Below are positions 26,798-34,568 of a DNA stretch of 64,000 nt, one piece after another. The notes under the pieces were generated by a model, which saw only the letters and a list, made by a program, of their open reading frames with translations, did no database searches and was not told where the DNA came from. This stretch comes from Chitinophaga terrae (ex Kim and Jung 2007) (GTDB taxonomy: Bacteria > Bacteroidota > Bacteroidia > Chitinophagales > Chitinophagaceae). The translations under genes were made by a program, and so were the position numbers. Position 1 is the first letter of the stretch. Every line of letters begins with the position of its first letter. The stretch covers positions 1 through 64,000 of the forward strand of contig NZ_FNRL01000010.1 of NCBI RefSeq assembly GCF_900107795.1, given 5' to 3'.

Positions 26798-26866
26798 TTA
26801 ATCTCCGTTAATCTCTATCTTAATTCATTTTAAGTCTTTTTTAATTTGCCTTAAAGGCCCCTTTAA
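26798..26866 (+). promoter_or_regulatory. Array of seven TTAA motifs at one-turn spacing (putative response-regulator operator)
   Basis: TTAA begins at 26798, 26808, 26820, 26830, 26841, 26851 and 26863, so the steps are 10, 12, 10, 11, 10 and 12 bp. Several copies extend to TTAATC or TTAATT. The array lies between the kinase gene stop and the TolC-like gene start. OmpR/PhoB-family regulators bind head-to-tail to direct repeats about 11 bp apart, so this is a good candidate site for the regulator encoded at 24725. No perfect TAnnTTTG -7 element is seen behind it, which would fit an activator-dependent promoter. Confidence 0.6.
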
Positions 26867-26889
26867 TTCTACTTGCTGAGTTTTGTATC

Positions 26890-28182
26890 ATGAAATTTGG
26901 CATTATGCGGACATTCAGGATACTGCTCTTCGGAGTAATGATCAGTTGCCTGGGCTTTAGCAAAACGACGCAGGCACAAACACCCAAAACACCTATCACA
27001 CTGCAGGCTGTAGAAGATTCTTTCATTGTCAGAAACTACGCACTTCTTGCTCAACGTTACCAGATCGATGCATCCAAAGCACTTATCAGGCAGGCGAAAA
27101 TATGGAGCAATCCCACTTTCAGCACCGTACTTGGATTTGGAAGTACAAATAATTTCCGGCCATTTGCAGTTGGTGCAAACGGGCAAACAGAATACAACAT
27201 TGACCAGTTGATACAGCTGGCAGGAAAACGAAATAAGAATGTACAGTTAGCGGCAACTGCCGCAAGGATGAACGAGGCGACTTTCGATGAATTGTTACGT
27301 ACGCTTAAACTTCAGCTCAGGGAAAATTTCTATAACCTGTACTACCGGCAGCAGACAGCGAAGATATTGAAAGAGCAGCTGGACAACCTGGAAACAATCG
27401 TGAAAGCATATGTGGTAGCGGATCAGAAAGGAAGCGTAGCGCATGCGGACCTGGTGCGATTGCAGGCTTTGCAGGTAGGACTGGAAAACGATTACCTGGA
27501 TCTGAAACAACAGGAACTGGAATCGCAAAAGAACCTGCAACAGTTATTACACTCGCAGGATTTCTATGAAGCCACTCTTTCGCCTTCCGACCTTGTTGCT
27601 TACAACCTTGATAAACTGCAACTGCAGCAACTCCTGGACAGTGCCGCGGTTAACCGCCCCGACGTCAGGGTGGCGGATATGGAATTGCAGACATCCCGGT
27701 TAAATTACCGCCTGCAGAAAGCAATGGCGGTTCCCGACCTCCATGTTGGCGCCACCTACGACAAGCAGGGAAGTTATGTCAATAACTTCGTTGGCCTTAC
27801 GCTGGGCATAGATCTCCCCCTCTGGAACAGGAACCAGGGCAACATCAAATCTGCCGCCCTCCAGGTAAACGCTACACAACAACAATTACTACAGCAACAA
27901 TCCATAGCGCAAACGGAAGTACTCAACGCCTGGCAACAGATCCTCGCACTGGAAAAGCGCTACAAAGGATTTGACCTGCATCTTTTCCAGAACGAATTCG
28001 ACACGCTGATAGAGGAAGTAGCGAAGAACTTCAGCAAAGGCAACATCACGCTGCTCCAGTTCATCGATTATTTCAACAGTTACAGTGATAACGCAAAAAA
28101 TATAAACACGTTCTTATCCAAACGGGTAAACGCGTACGAAGAACTCAATTATGCAACCGGACAAGAATTATTTAAAAAATAA
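26890..28182 (+). CDS. TolC-family outer-membrane efflux channel (CusC/CzcC type)
   Basis: 430 residues. Signal peptide (cleavage after TTQAQ near residue 30); an inner ATG at 26905 is an equally good start. The rest is made of two TolC repeats, each with long coiled-coil helices: about 45-225 (RYQIDASKALIRQAKIWSNP) and about 245-425 (PDVRVADMELQTSRLNYRL). The GLTLGIDLPLWNRNQGNI strand is typical of CzcC/CusC members. Trimers form an outer-membrane tunnel for the adaptor and pump encoded next. It is the first gene of the efflux operon, separated from the kinase gene by the TTAA array. Confidence 0.92.
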   Translation: MKFGIMRTFRILLFGVMISCLGFSKTTQAQTPKTPITLQAVEDSFIVRNYALLAQRYQIDASKALIRQAKIWSNPTFSTVLGFGSTNNFRPFAVGANGQTEYNIDQLIQLAGKRNKNVQLAATAARMNEATFDELLRTLKLQLRENFYNLYYRQQTAKILKEQLDNLETIVKAYVVADQKGSVAHADLVRLQALQVGLENDYLDLKQQELESQKNLQQLLHSQDFYEATLSPSDLVAYNLDKLQLQQLLDSAAVNRPDVRVADMELQTSRLNYRLQKAMAVPDLHVGATYDKQGSYVNNFVGLTLGIDLPLWNRNQGNIKSAALQVNATQQQLLQQQSIAQTEVLNAWQQILALEKRYKGFDLHLFQNEFDTLIEEVAKNFSKGNITLLQFIDYFNSYSDNAKNINTFLSKRVNAYEELNYATGQELFKK

Positions 28183-28186
28183 ACTT

Positions 28187-29278
28187 ATGAAGCAGCCTAT
28201 TCTGATCATTGGTTTCTCGCTGCTCGCAGCAGGAGCATGGACTAGCTGTAAACCAAGCCAGGCGGAAGGTGCAGAGAAAACAACATTTGTGCTTAGCGAT
28301 ACCATGCTGAAAAATACCCGCATTGACACCGCCCGGATGGAGCCTGTGAAAAACGAACTTCGCCTTTCCGGTAAAGTAACTCCCAACGGCGGCAAAGTAT
28401 TGAAAGTATATCCATTGGTGAGCGGCTATGTAGAAGACATTAAAGTACAACTGGGCGACTATGTGCAGAAGGGACAGGTATTGGCGGTGATACACAGTGC
28501 GGAAATTGCAGACTATGAGAAGCAACTCATACAGGCAAAGTCTGACAGGAACGTGGCCGACAAAAACCTGAAAGTAGCGGAAGACCTCTACGCCAGTCGT
28601 TTGAGCACTGAAAAAGACGTAGTGAATGCCAAAGGCGAGTTGCAGAAATCAGATGCAGAGATCGCCCGCCTGAACGATCTGTTTAAAATATACAGGAAAG
28701 GAAAAGGCGCTACCTACCTGGTTACCGCCCCTATCTCCGGCTATGTTATAGAAAAGAACATCAACAACAATATGGAGATCCGTACGGATAACAGCAGCAA
28801 CATTTTCACTATTTCCGAGCTGGATGATGTATGGGTAATGGCTAATGTGTTCGAAACAGATATCAGCCGGATAAAAGAAGGATATGATGCCGATGTGGTG
28901 ACCGTAAGTTACCCCGATCAGCCGTTCCACGGGAAGATAGACAAGATCTATAATTTCCTGGACCCTACTACCAAAACCATGCAGGTAAGGATACGGCTGG
29001 ATAATAAGAACATGCTGCTGAAGCCTGAAATGTTTGCAACCGTGTATGTGAAATACGAAGACCAGGACCAGAAGATCGCGGTGCCTTCAGCCGCTGTGAT
29101 ATTTGATAACAGCAAAAACTATGTACTGGTATTCAAAGATAAATTCAATATCGCTGTACGCCAGGTAGAAGTGGCTAAAACATCGGGAGATATTACTTAC
29201 CTCTCTTCAGGCCTTGCCGCAGGTGAGAAAGTGATCTCTAAAAATCAATTGCTCATCTATGATGCACTGAAAGATTAA
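28187..29278 (+). CDS. RND efflux periplasmic adaptor (CusB/CzcB type), lipoprotein
   Basis: 363 residues from the ATG at 28187, 4 bp after the channel gene stop. The upstream in-frame ATG at 28151 lies in the previous gene and would spoil the signal peptide. The lipobox is AWTSC. Domains: first barrel-sandwich half (GYVEDIKVQLGDYVQKGQ), alpha-hairpin with Lys/Glu-rich helices (about 115-165), second half (APISGYVIEKNINNNMEI), beta-barrel and membrane-proximal domain. It joins the inner-membrane pump to the outer-membrane channel. It lacks both the Met-rich N-terminus of E. coli CusB and a DUF3347 tail; the separate DUF3347 lipoprotein nearby might supply that function. Confidence 0.92.
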   Translation: MKQPILIIGFSLLAAGAWTSCKPSQAEGAEKTTFVLSDTMLKNTRIDTARMEPVKNELRLSGKVTPNGGKVLKVYPLVSGYVEDIKVQLGDYVQKGQVLAVIHSAEIADYEKQLIQAKSDRNVADKNLKVAEDLYASRLSTEKDVVNAKGELQKSDAEIARLNDLFKIYRKGKGATYLVTAPISGYVIEKNINNNMEIRTDNSSNIFTISELDDVWVMANVFETDISRIKEGYDADVVTVSYPDQPFHGKIDKIYNFLDPTTKTMQVRIRLDNKNMLLKPEMFATVYVKYEDQDQKIAVPSAAVIFDNSKNYVLVFKDKFNIAVRQVEVAKTSGDITYLSSGLAAGEKVISKNQLLIYDALKD

Positions 29279-29294
29279 AACAGTGCCTGCTGAT

Positions 29295-29325
29295 CCGGTT
29301 GCCGGACCGGCTGTCCTGCCAGGAC
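29295..29325 (+). other. Two small tandem hairpins between adaptor and pump genes
   Basis: CCGGT/ACCGG (29295-29310) and GTCCT/AGGAC (29313-29325) lie in the 112-bp gap between the adaptor and pump genes. They could protect or process the operon mRNA. The stems are only 5 bp, so this is tentative. Confidence 0.3.
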
Positions 29326-29390
29326 TGCCGATCCAGGAACTTCCTTGACAGAACTGAAGATCAAGCGTATCATACTAACGAAGAGGATAT

Positions 29391-32300
29391 ATGAATAAGT
29401 TCATTAGAAATATTGTGGCCTTTTCACTGAAGAACAAATTGTTCGTGTTCATTGGTGTAGCCGTATTAATAACAGCGGGAGTATTTTCTTTCGTACATAC
29501 TCCCATTGAAGCATTCCCGGATGTAACCAATACGCAGATCGTTATTGTTACGAAGTGGAATGGCCGGAGTGCGCAGGAAGTTGAGCGGTTTGTGACACTT
29601 CCCATTGAAGTGTCGATGAACGCAGTGCAGAAGAAAACCAGCGTACGCTCTGTAACCATGTTTGGATTGTCTGTTGTTAAGATCATGTTTGAAGATGATG
29701 TGGAAGATTTTTTTGCACGGCAACAGGTGAACAACATGCTGGCGGGCGTAAGCCTTCCCGAAGGAGCGGAACCGGAAGTGCAGCCCCCTTATGGTCCGAC
29801 CGGCGAAATATTCAGGTATTACCTGAAAAGCGACAAACGGGATTCCAGGGATCTGCTTACCTGGCAGAACTGGGTGATCGACAGGCAGCTGCGCAGCGTT
29901 CCGGGGGTGGCAGACGTAGTGGCATTCGGCGGCCAGGAAAAGATCTATGAAATATCGGCCGACCCGGTTCGTTTAGCCAAATACGATATAACCCCGCTGG
30001 AGCTTTACCAGGCAGTTACCAAAAGCAATGTGAACGTAGGCGGAGATGTGATCGAGAAGAACGGCCAGGCATACGTGGTAAGAGGAATCGGGTTGCTGAA
30101 CAGCATACAGGACATCAACAATATCATCATACAGAACAACAATGGAGTTCCCCTGCTGGTGAAAGACCTGGCCAATGTACGGGAAGCATCGGCGCCAAGA
30201 GTGGGCCAGGTGGGCATCGACAAGCAGGACGACCTGGTAGAAGGCATCGTGGTAATGCGAAAAGGGGAAAACCCGTCGGAAGTGCTGGCACGGCTGAAAG
30301 ATAAGCTGAAAGAACTGAACGAAACTATATTGCCCGACGACGTTAAAATGGAAACATTCTACGACCGGGATAACCTGATGAGGTTCTGTACCCATACCGT
30401 CATGCACAACCTTGCAGAAGGTATCATATTTGTAACGGTGATCGTTTTCCTTTTCATGGCCGACTGGAGAACTACTGTCATTGTTTCCATCATCATCCCG
30501 CTGGCCCTGCTGTTTGCCTTTATGTGCCTGCGGCTCAAGGGTATGAGCGCTAACCTGCTGTCGATGGGCGCGATCGACTTTGGTATCATTATCGACGGAG
30601 CGGTGGTGATGGTAGAAGGAATATTTGTAATGCTGGATCACAAGGCGCATAAATATGGGATGGAGAAATTCAACCGCATGGCAAAATTGGGCTGGATCAA
30701 GCAAACAGGCGGAGATCTTGCGAAAGCGATCTTCTTCTCCAAACTGATCATCATCATTTCCCTGGTGCCTATCTTCTCATTCCAGAAAGTAGAAGGTAAG
30801 ATGTTCTCGCCCCTGGCCTGGACGCTCGGTTTTGCGTTGTTGGGAGCCTTGCTTTTTACCCTTACCCTGGTGCCGGTATTATGTTCCATCCTTCTGAACA
30901 AAAATGTTAAAGAGAAGAATAACGTGATCGTTAATTTCTTTGACAGAACGGTAATGAAAGGGTTCGGATGGACCTATCGCAATAAGAAACTCAGTCTTAC
31001 CCTGGCCCTGGCCTTTATGGTGCTCACCTTCTTTTCAGCCAAATTCCTGGGAACAGAATTCCTGCCCCAGCTGAACGAGGGTTCGTTATGGGTAACAACG
31101 GAGCTGCCTATGAGTATGTCGCTGACCGAAAGCACGAAGATGGCGCATGACATCCGCCAGGACCTGGGCGGTTTCCCGGAAGTGAAAAGAGTATTGTCGC
31201 AGGTTGGAAGATCCAATGACGGAACCGATCCTAACGGGTTTTACTTTGTGCAGTACCAGGTAGACCTGGCGCCGAAAGAGGAATGGAAAAGGAAGATCAC
31301 GCAGGACGAGCTGATCTCTGAAATGGAGCAGCGTCTGAAAAAGTATCCCGGCATCATCCTTAACTTCTCTCAACCGATCAGTGATAACGTTTCGGAAGCG
31401 GTAGCCGGTTTTAAAGCAGCTAATGGCGTGAAGATATATGGAGATGACCTGGTGAAGCTGGAAGCATTATCTCAACAGGCGATGGCGCAGTTAAGAACAG
31501 TACCTGGCATTAAAGACCTTGGCGTGATCAGGAATATCGGTCAGCCGGAAATGAGTATCAACCTGGATGATAACAAGATGGCGCAGTATGGAGTAGCCAC
31601 AGCGGATGCACAGGCTGTAATTGAAATGGCTATCGGTGGTAAAACCGCTACCCAGTTGTACGAAGGGGAGAAAAAATTTGATATCCGTATCCGGTACGAC
31701 GAGAATTACCGTAAAACGGAAGATGACCTGGCCAACCTGATGGTACCTACCATCAACAATAACAAGATCCCGTTGAAAGAGATCGCCGAGATCACCACCA
31801 TCACTGGTCCGGCCTTTATTTACAGGGATAACAACAAACGGTTTATAGGGGTAAAATTCTCGGTACGCGACCGCGACCTGGGCAGCACCATAGCAGAAGC
31901 GCAGGAGAAGATCAATAAAGCCATTAAGCTGCCGAAAGGATACAGCATTGGCTGGACCGGGGAATTCGAGAACCAGGTACGCGCCACCCAACGTCTGGGA
32001 CAGGTAGTGCCTATCAGCATCGTTGCCATCTTCCTTATCCTCTTTATTATGCTGGGTAATGTAAAAGATGCCGGCCTTGTACTGATGAATGTTCCGTTTG
32101 CGCTGATAGGCGGGATCCTGGCCCTGCATGTAACGGGTATGAACTTTGGCATCTCTGCGGGTGTAGGATTTATTGCCCTTTTCGGGATCTGTATACAAAA
32201 TGGGGTGATCCTGATCTCGGTATTCCACAAAAACCTCGAACAAAAAATTACCTTGAATGAATCTATAAAACTGGGGGTTCAGAGCAGGGTCCGGCCGGTT

Positions 32301-32489
32301 GTGATGACCGCGCTGATGGCGGCTATAGGCCTTGTTCCGGCGGCGTTGTCGCATGGTATCGGTTCCGAAACCCAGAAACCTTTGGCGATAGTGGTAATAG
32401 GGGGTTTAATCACAGCTACCGTCTTAACATTATTAGTGTTCCCCATCATTTTTTACGGAGCATATAAAGCGAAAAAAGTTCCGCTATAA
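29391..32489 (+). CDS. HME-RND heavy-metal efflux pump (CzcA/CusA family)
   Basis: 1032 residues, typical length. Twelve membrane helices in two halves with two large periplasmic loops. N-terminus SLKNKLFVFIGVAVLI, then FPDVTNTQIVIVTKWNGRSAQEVERFVTLPIE, both standard for the family. The helix-4 signature is DFGIIIDGAVVMVEG (396-410). The DFG-x3-DGA form belongs to the divalent-cation groups (Co/Zn/Cd type) and not to the Cu/Ag group, which reads A-V/I-G-x3-DAA. The last position is Gly where Asn (VEN) is usual. The pump uses the proton gradient to drive metal out through the adaptor and channel encoded upstream. A terminator follows. Confidence 0.94.
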   Translation: MNKFIRNIVAFSLKNKLFVFIGVAVLITAGVFSFVHTPIEAFPDVTNTQIVIVTKWNGRSAQEVERFVTLPIEVSMNAVQKKTSVRSVTMFGLSVVKIMFEDDVEDFFARQQVNNMLAGVSLPEGAEPEVQPPYGPTGEIFRYYLKSDKRDSRDLLTWQNWVIDRQLRSVPGVADVVAFGGQEKIYEISADPVRLAKYDITPLELYQAVTKSNVNVGGDVIEKNGQAYVVRGIGLLNSIQDINNIIIQNNNGVPLLVKDLANVREASAPRVGQVGIDKQDDLVEGIVVMRKGENPSEVLARLKDKLKELNETILPDDVKMETFYDRDNLMRFCTHTVMHNLAEGIIFVTVIVFLFMADWRTTVIVSIIIPLALLFAFMCLRLKGMSANLLSMGAIDFGIIIDGAVVMVEGIFVMLDHKAHKYGMEKFNRMAKLGWIKQTGGDLAKAIFFSKLIIIISLVPIFSFQKVEGKMFSPLAWTLGFALLGALLFTLTLVPVLCSILLNKNVKEKNNVIVNFFDRTVMKGFGWTYRNKKLSLTLALAFMVLTFFSAKFLGTEFLPQLNEGSLWVTTELPMSMSLTESTKMAHDIRQDLGGFPEVKRVLSQVGRSNDGTDPNGFYFVQYQVDLAPKEEWKRKITQDELISEMEQRLKKYPGIILNFSQPISDNVSEAVAGFKAANGVKIYGDDLVKLEALSQQAMAQLRTVPGIKDLGVIRNIGQPEMSINLDDNKMAQYGVATADAQAVIEMAIGGKTATQLYEGEKKFDIRIRYDENYRKTEDDLANLMVPTINNNKIPLKEIAEITTITGPAFIYRDNNKRFIGVKFSVRDRDLGSTIAEAQEKINKAIKLPKGYSIGWTGEFENQVRATQRLGQVVPISIVAIFLILFIMLGNVKDAGLVLMNVPFALIGGILALHVTGMNFGISAGVGFIALFGICIQNGVILISVFHKNLEQKITLNESIKLGVQSRVRPVVMTALMAAIGLVPAALSHGIGSETQKPLAIVVIGGLITATVLTLLVFPIIFYGAYKAKKVPL

Positions 32490-32572
32490 GAAATTGGTAC
32501 TGGAGGGCCTCCGGCTAACCTTTTTTTAGTTCGCATATAGGTTGATAGAATGGTCAGTAATGATCATCCTAC

Positions 32573-32614
32573 TCCGCCCTGCCGAGAGGAAACCACGCGG
32601 GGCGGATTTTTTTT
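32573..32614 (+). terminator. Likely terminator of the efflux operon
   Basis: TCCGCCC (32573-32579) pairs with GGGCGGA (32600-32606), followed by eight T. The T-run merges with the start of palindromic element A. Confidence 0.6.
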
Positions 32615-32847
32615 CACGCGAATGTTTCACGCAAAGGGGCAAAGAAGCAAAGCCCGCAAAGGATTTTTTTTAAGGGAAATAAGAAAAGCAAAGGGAGTGA
32701 AGAATGTGTTATATAACATAATCTTTACTCCCTTTGCTTTTCTTAAAATCCGCTTTGGTCAAATTCCTTTGCCCCCTTATTCCCCTTACCAAAAATCCTT
32801 TGCGAGCTTTGCTTCTTTGCCCCTTTGCGTGAAACATTCGCGTGAAA
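32612..32847. repeat. Palindromic intergenic element A (236 bp)
   Basis: The outer arms are 57 nt each (32612-32668 and 32791-32847) and pair at 56 positions. Within them the word GCAAAG recurs every 7-9 bp. A second, inner palindrome has 23-bp arms (32681-32703 and 32722-32744, one G-U) around the symmetrical core TGTTATATAACA (32707-32718). A one-sided 46-nt segment lies at 32745-32790. The element ends on the base before the trhO stop codon. Another copy, in reverse orientation, is at 37557-37860. No convincing gene lies inside. Confidence 0.9.
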
Positions 32848-33861
32848 CTACAAATGCCGGTGGCGGGATTTATTGAATTGTATGCCTTTTACTACGCCTT
32901 TACGCAGTTCGATCTGTTCTTCTAAAGGTAAGGCGTGAATATTTTTACACTCTTCGCTGCAGCAGGAGTTATATTTTTCCCTGCATTTATCGCATTGGAT
33001 GAAGAGCAGGTGACAGCCATCGTTAGCGCAGTTGACATGAGTATCGCAGGGTTCCCCGCATTGATGACAGTGGCTGATGATATCGTCGCTGATGCGTTCG
33101 CCGAGGCGATCGTCGAACACGAAGTTTTTCCCTTTGAATTTAATGGGGAGTCCCTCTTTTTTTGCTTTGTTGGTGTATTCGATGATGCCGCCTTCGAGGT
33201 GGAATACGTTTTTGAACCCGTGATGCAACATGTAAGCGGAGGCTTTTTCGCAACGGATACCGCCGGTGCAATACATGATGATGTTCTTGTCTTTCTGGTC
33301 GGCCAGCATTTCTACGGCCATTGGAAGCTGTTCACGGAAGGTATCAGAAGGTACTTCTATAGCGCCTTCGAAATGCCCTACTTCGTATTCGTAATGATTG
33401 CGCATGTCTACGATCACGGTGTCGGGGTTCCCGGATAATTCGTTAAAGGCCTGGGCGTCCAGGTATTTACCCCGGTTGCTCATGTCAAAGGTTGGGTCGT
33501 CGATGCCGTCTGCAACGATCTTTTCACGCACTTTAACTTTAAGGACATAGAATGATTTGCCATCGTCGTCTACTGCGATGTTCAGGCGAACGCCGTTAAG
33601 AAAATCGATCGCATATAATGCTTCCTTAAACGCTTCGAAATTGTGTTCAGGCACGCTGACCTGGGCATTAATTCCCTCAGCTGCCACATAAACGCGGCCG
33701 AATGTACCCAAATTGTTAAGTGTGAGGTAGAGCTGATCCCGGAAGGCTTTTGGGTCAGCTATCTTCGCGTACTGGTAGAAAGAAATAGTAACGCGTTTAA
33801 ATGTTTCCTGCGCCAACCGCTGCTTTAGCTCGGTGGCTGATACTCTGTTGTGTAATGCCAT
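32848..33861 (-). CDS. trhO: tRNA uridine(34) hydroxylase, rhodanese-related
   Basis: 337 residues. TrhO (formerly YceA) uses oxygen to hydroxylate uridine 34 of certain tRNAs, the first step to 5-(carboxy)methoxyuridine, which widens wobble decoding. An N-terminal UPF0176-type domain (about 1-115) with [19 protein letters not shown] leads into a rhodanese domain (about 125-235) with [19 protein letters not shown] and the active loop CTGGIRC (198-204). A Cys/His-rich C-terminus (about 270-310; [15 protein letters not shown]) probably binds zinc, as in homologues. The stop codon touches palindromic element A. A -7 promoter element lies 84 bp upstream. Confidence 0.95.
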   Translation of the reverse strand: MALHNRVSATELKQRLAQETFKRVTISFYQYAKIADPKAFRDQLYLTLNNLGTFGRVYVAAEGINAQVSVPEHNFEAFKEALYAIDFLNGVRLNIAVDDDGKSFYVLKVKVREKIVADGIDDPTFDMSNRGKYLDAQAFNELSGNPDTVIVDMRNHYEYEVGHFEGAIEVPSDTFREQLPMAVEMLADQKDKNIIMYCTGGIRCEKASAYMLHHGFKNVFHLEGGIIEYTNKAKKEGLPIKFKGKNFVFDDRLGERISDDIISHCHQCGEPCDTHVNCANDGCHLLFIQCDKCREKYNSCCSEECKNIHALPLEEQIELRKGVVKGIQFNKSRHRHL

Positions 33862-33944
33862 TTTTTGCTTGAAATTTTAAGGACAGTTACCTGCTGAACA
33901 AAACTTCAATCAAATTTCTCTTTTAAGAAAATATGATTAGGGTG

Positions 33945-33952
33945 CAAAAGTA
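33945..33952 (-). promoter_or_regulatory. -7 element of trhO
   Basis: TACTTTTG (read on the minus strand, followed by C) is a full TAnnTTTG match 84 bp before the trhO start. No -33 TTTG at the usual distance. Confidence 0.4.
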
Positions 33953-33969
33953 GCAAAAAACCTTGGAAA

Positions 33970-34176
33970 TCAGGAATAATAAACCCGGGCTTCCCTTCCC
34001 CACTGGTGTAATGTGTTGAGGCTGAACCAACCCAAAGCGCTGATAATAAATATATAACCCACAAAACCCGGCACACTCAAAGCCATAGCTCCCGGCAAAT
34101 CGTAAAAATCGGTGTAATAGGCTGCGGCAGCGAGAATAATACCTAAGATGAGTGCGAAAACAGCTATTCTATTCAT
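33970..34176 (-). CDS. Small membrane protein, function unknown
   Basis: 68 residues, starting MNRIAVFALILGIILAAAA. Two predicted membrane helices (about 4-20 and 36-54) are separated by a short loop, and there is a basic C-terminus. It is probably in the inner membrane. I do not recognise a family function. It has its own likely promoter (34221-34252) and precedes trhO on the same strand by 108 bp. Confidence 0.7.
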   Translation of the reverse strand: MNRIAVFALILGIILAAAAYYTDFYDLPGAMALSVPGFVGYIFIISALGWFSLNTLHQWGREARVYYS

Positions 34177-34220
34177 GACTGTGAAGGTTACTGCGGTAAG
34201 TGATACACAATGTTATATAC

Positions 34221-34252
34221 GAAAGATATAAAGAAAAAGTTCTACAAACAAA
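34221..34252 (-). promoter_or_regulatory. Promoter of the small membrane protein gene
   Basis: On the minus strand TTTG (34252-34249), 20 nt, TATCTTTC (34228-34221): one mismatch to TAnnTTTG, correct spacing, 45 bp before the ATG at 34176. Confidence 0.5.
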
Positions 34253-34298
34253 AAAAAGAATATTTATTTTTTTATAACTATTTGACAATTATTGTATA

Positions 34299-34306
34299 TA
34301 ACTTTG
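34299..34306 (+). promoter_or_regulatory. -7 element ahead of the 36-residue gene
   Basis: TAACTTTG is a full TAnnTTTG match, 90 bp before the ATG at 34396. A TTTG (in TTTGACA) lies upstream, but only 14 nt away, short of the usual 19-20. Confidence 0.35.
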
Positions 34307-34395
34307 TGACCAAGTTACAACCCCTCTTGGCACCCTTTTTGAATTTTCATTTCTGAGAACGCAAATTATTGTTGAACCCAAAAAATTAAAAGGTT

Positions 34396-34506
34396 ATGAC
34401 GCATTACATTACTTACTTTGTTTACGCAATCATTGGTATCTGGATTTATAGATTGCTGGCTTATTACTTCGATGAAAAGAAAGAGCTTAAAAGCCGGAAA
34501 AAATAA
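34396..34506 (+). CDS. 36-residue single-helix membrane microprotein (candidate)
   Basis: ATG at 34396, TAA at 34504. The peptide begins MTHYITYFVYAIIGIWIY, forms one membrane helix (about 7-25), and ends with a strongly charged tail (DEKKELKSRKK). That helix plus positive cytoplasmic tail is the pattern of genuine inner-membrane microproteins. AAAAGG lies just before the ATG, a -7 promoter element stands upstream, and a hairpin follows 19 bp after the stop. It fills a gap that otherwise has no gene. Its function is unknown. Confidence 0.55.
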   Translation: MTHYITYFVYAIIGIWIYRLLAYYFDEKKELKSRKK

Positions 34507-34524
34507 AACTGTGTGATTGGCCGC

Positions 34525-34559
34525 GGGCCTTTATTTCAGCAACATAGTGATAAAGGCCC
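34525..34559. terminator. Hairpin between the microprotein and DUF5686 genes
   Basis: GGGCCTTTAT (34525-34534) and ATAAAGGCCC (34550-34559) form a perfect 10-bp stem between convergent genes. It lacks a clear T-run, so termination would be weak or assisted. Confidence 0.5.
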
Positions 34560-34568
34560 CCGAAAGTG

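Noticed and set aside
32550-32876. Plus-strand ORF of 108 codons over element A
   Set aside because: It consists of palindrome sequence rich in Lys/Phe/Ala words made by GCAAAG repeats.
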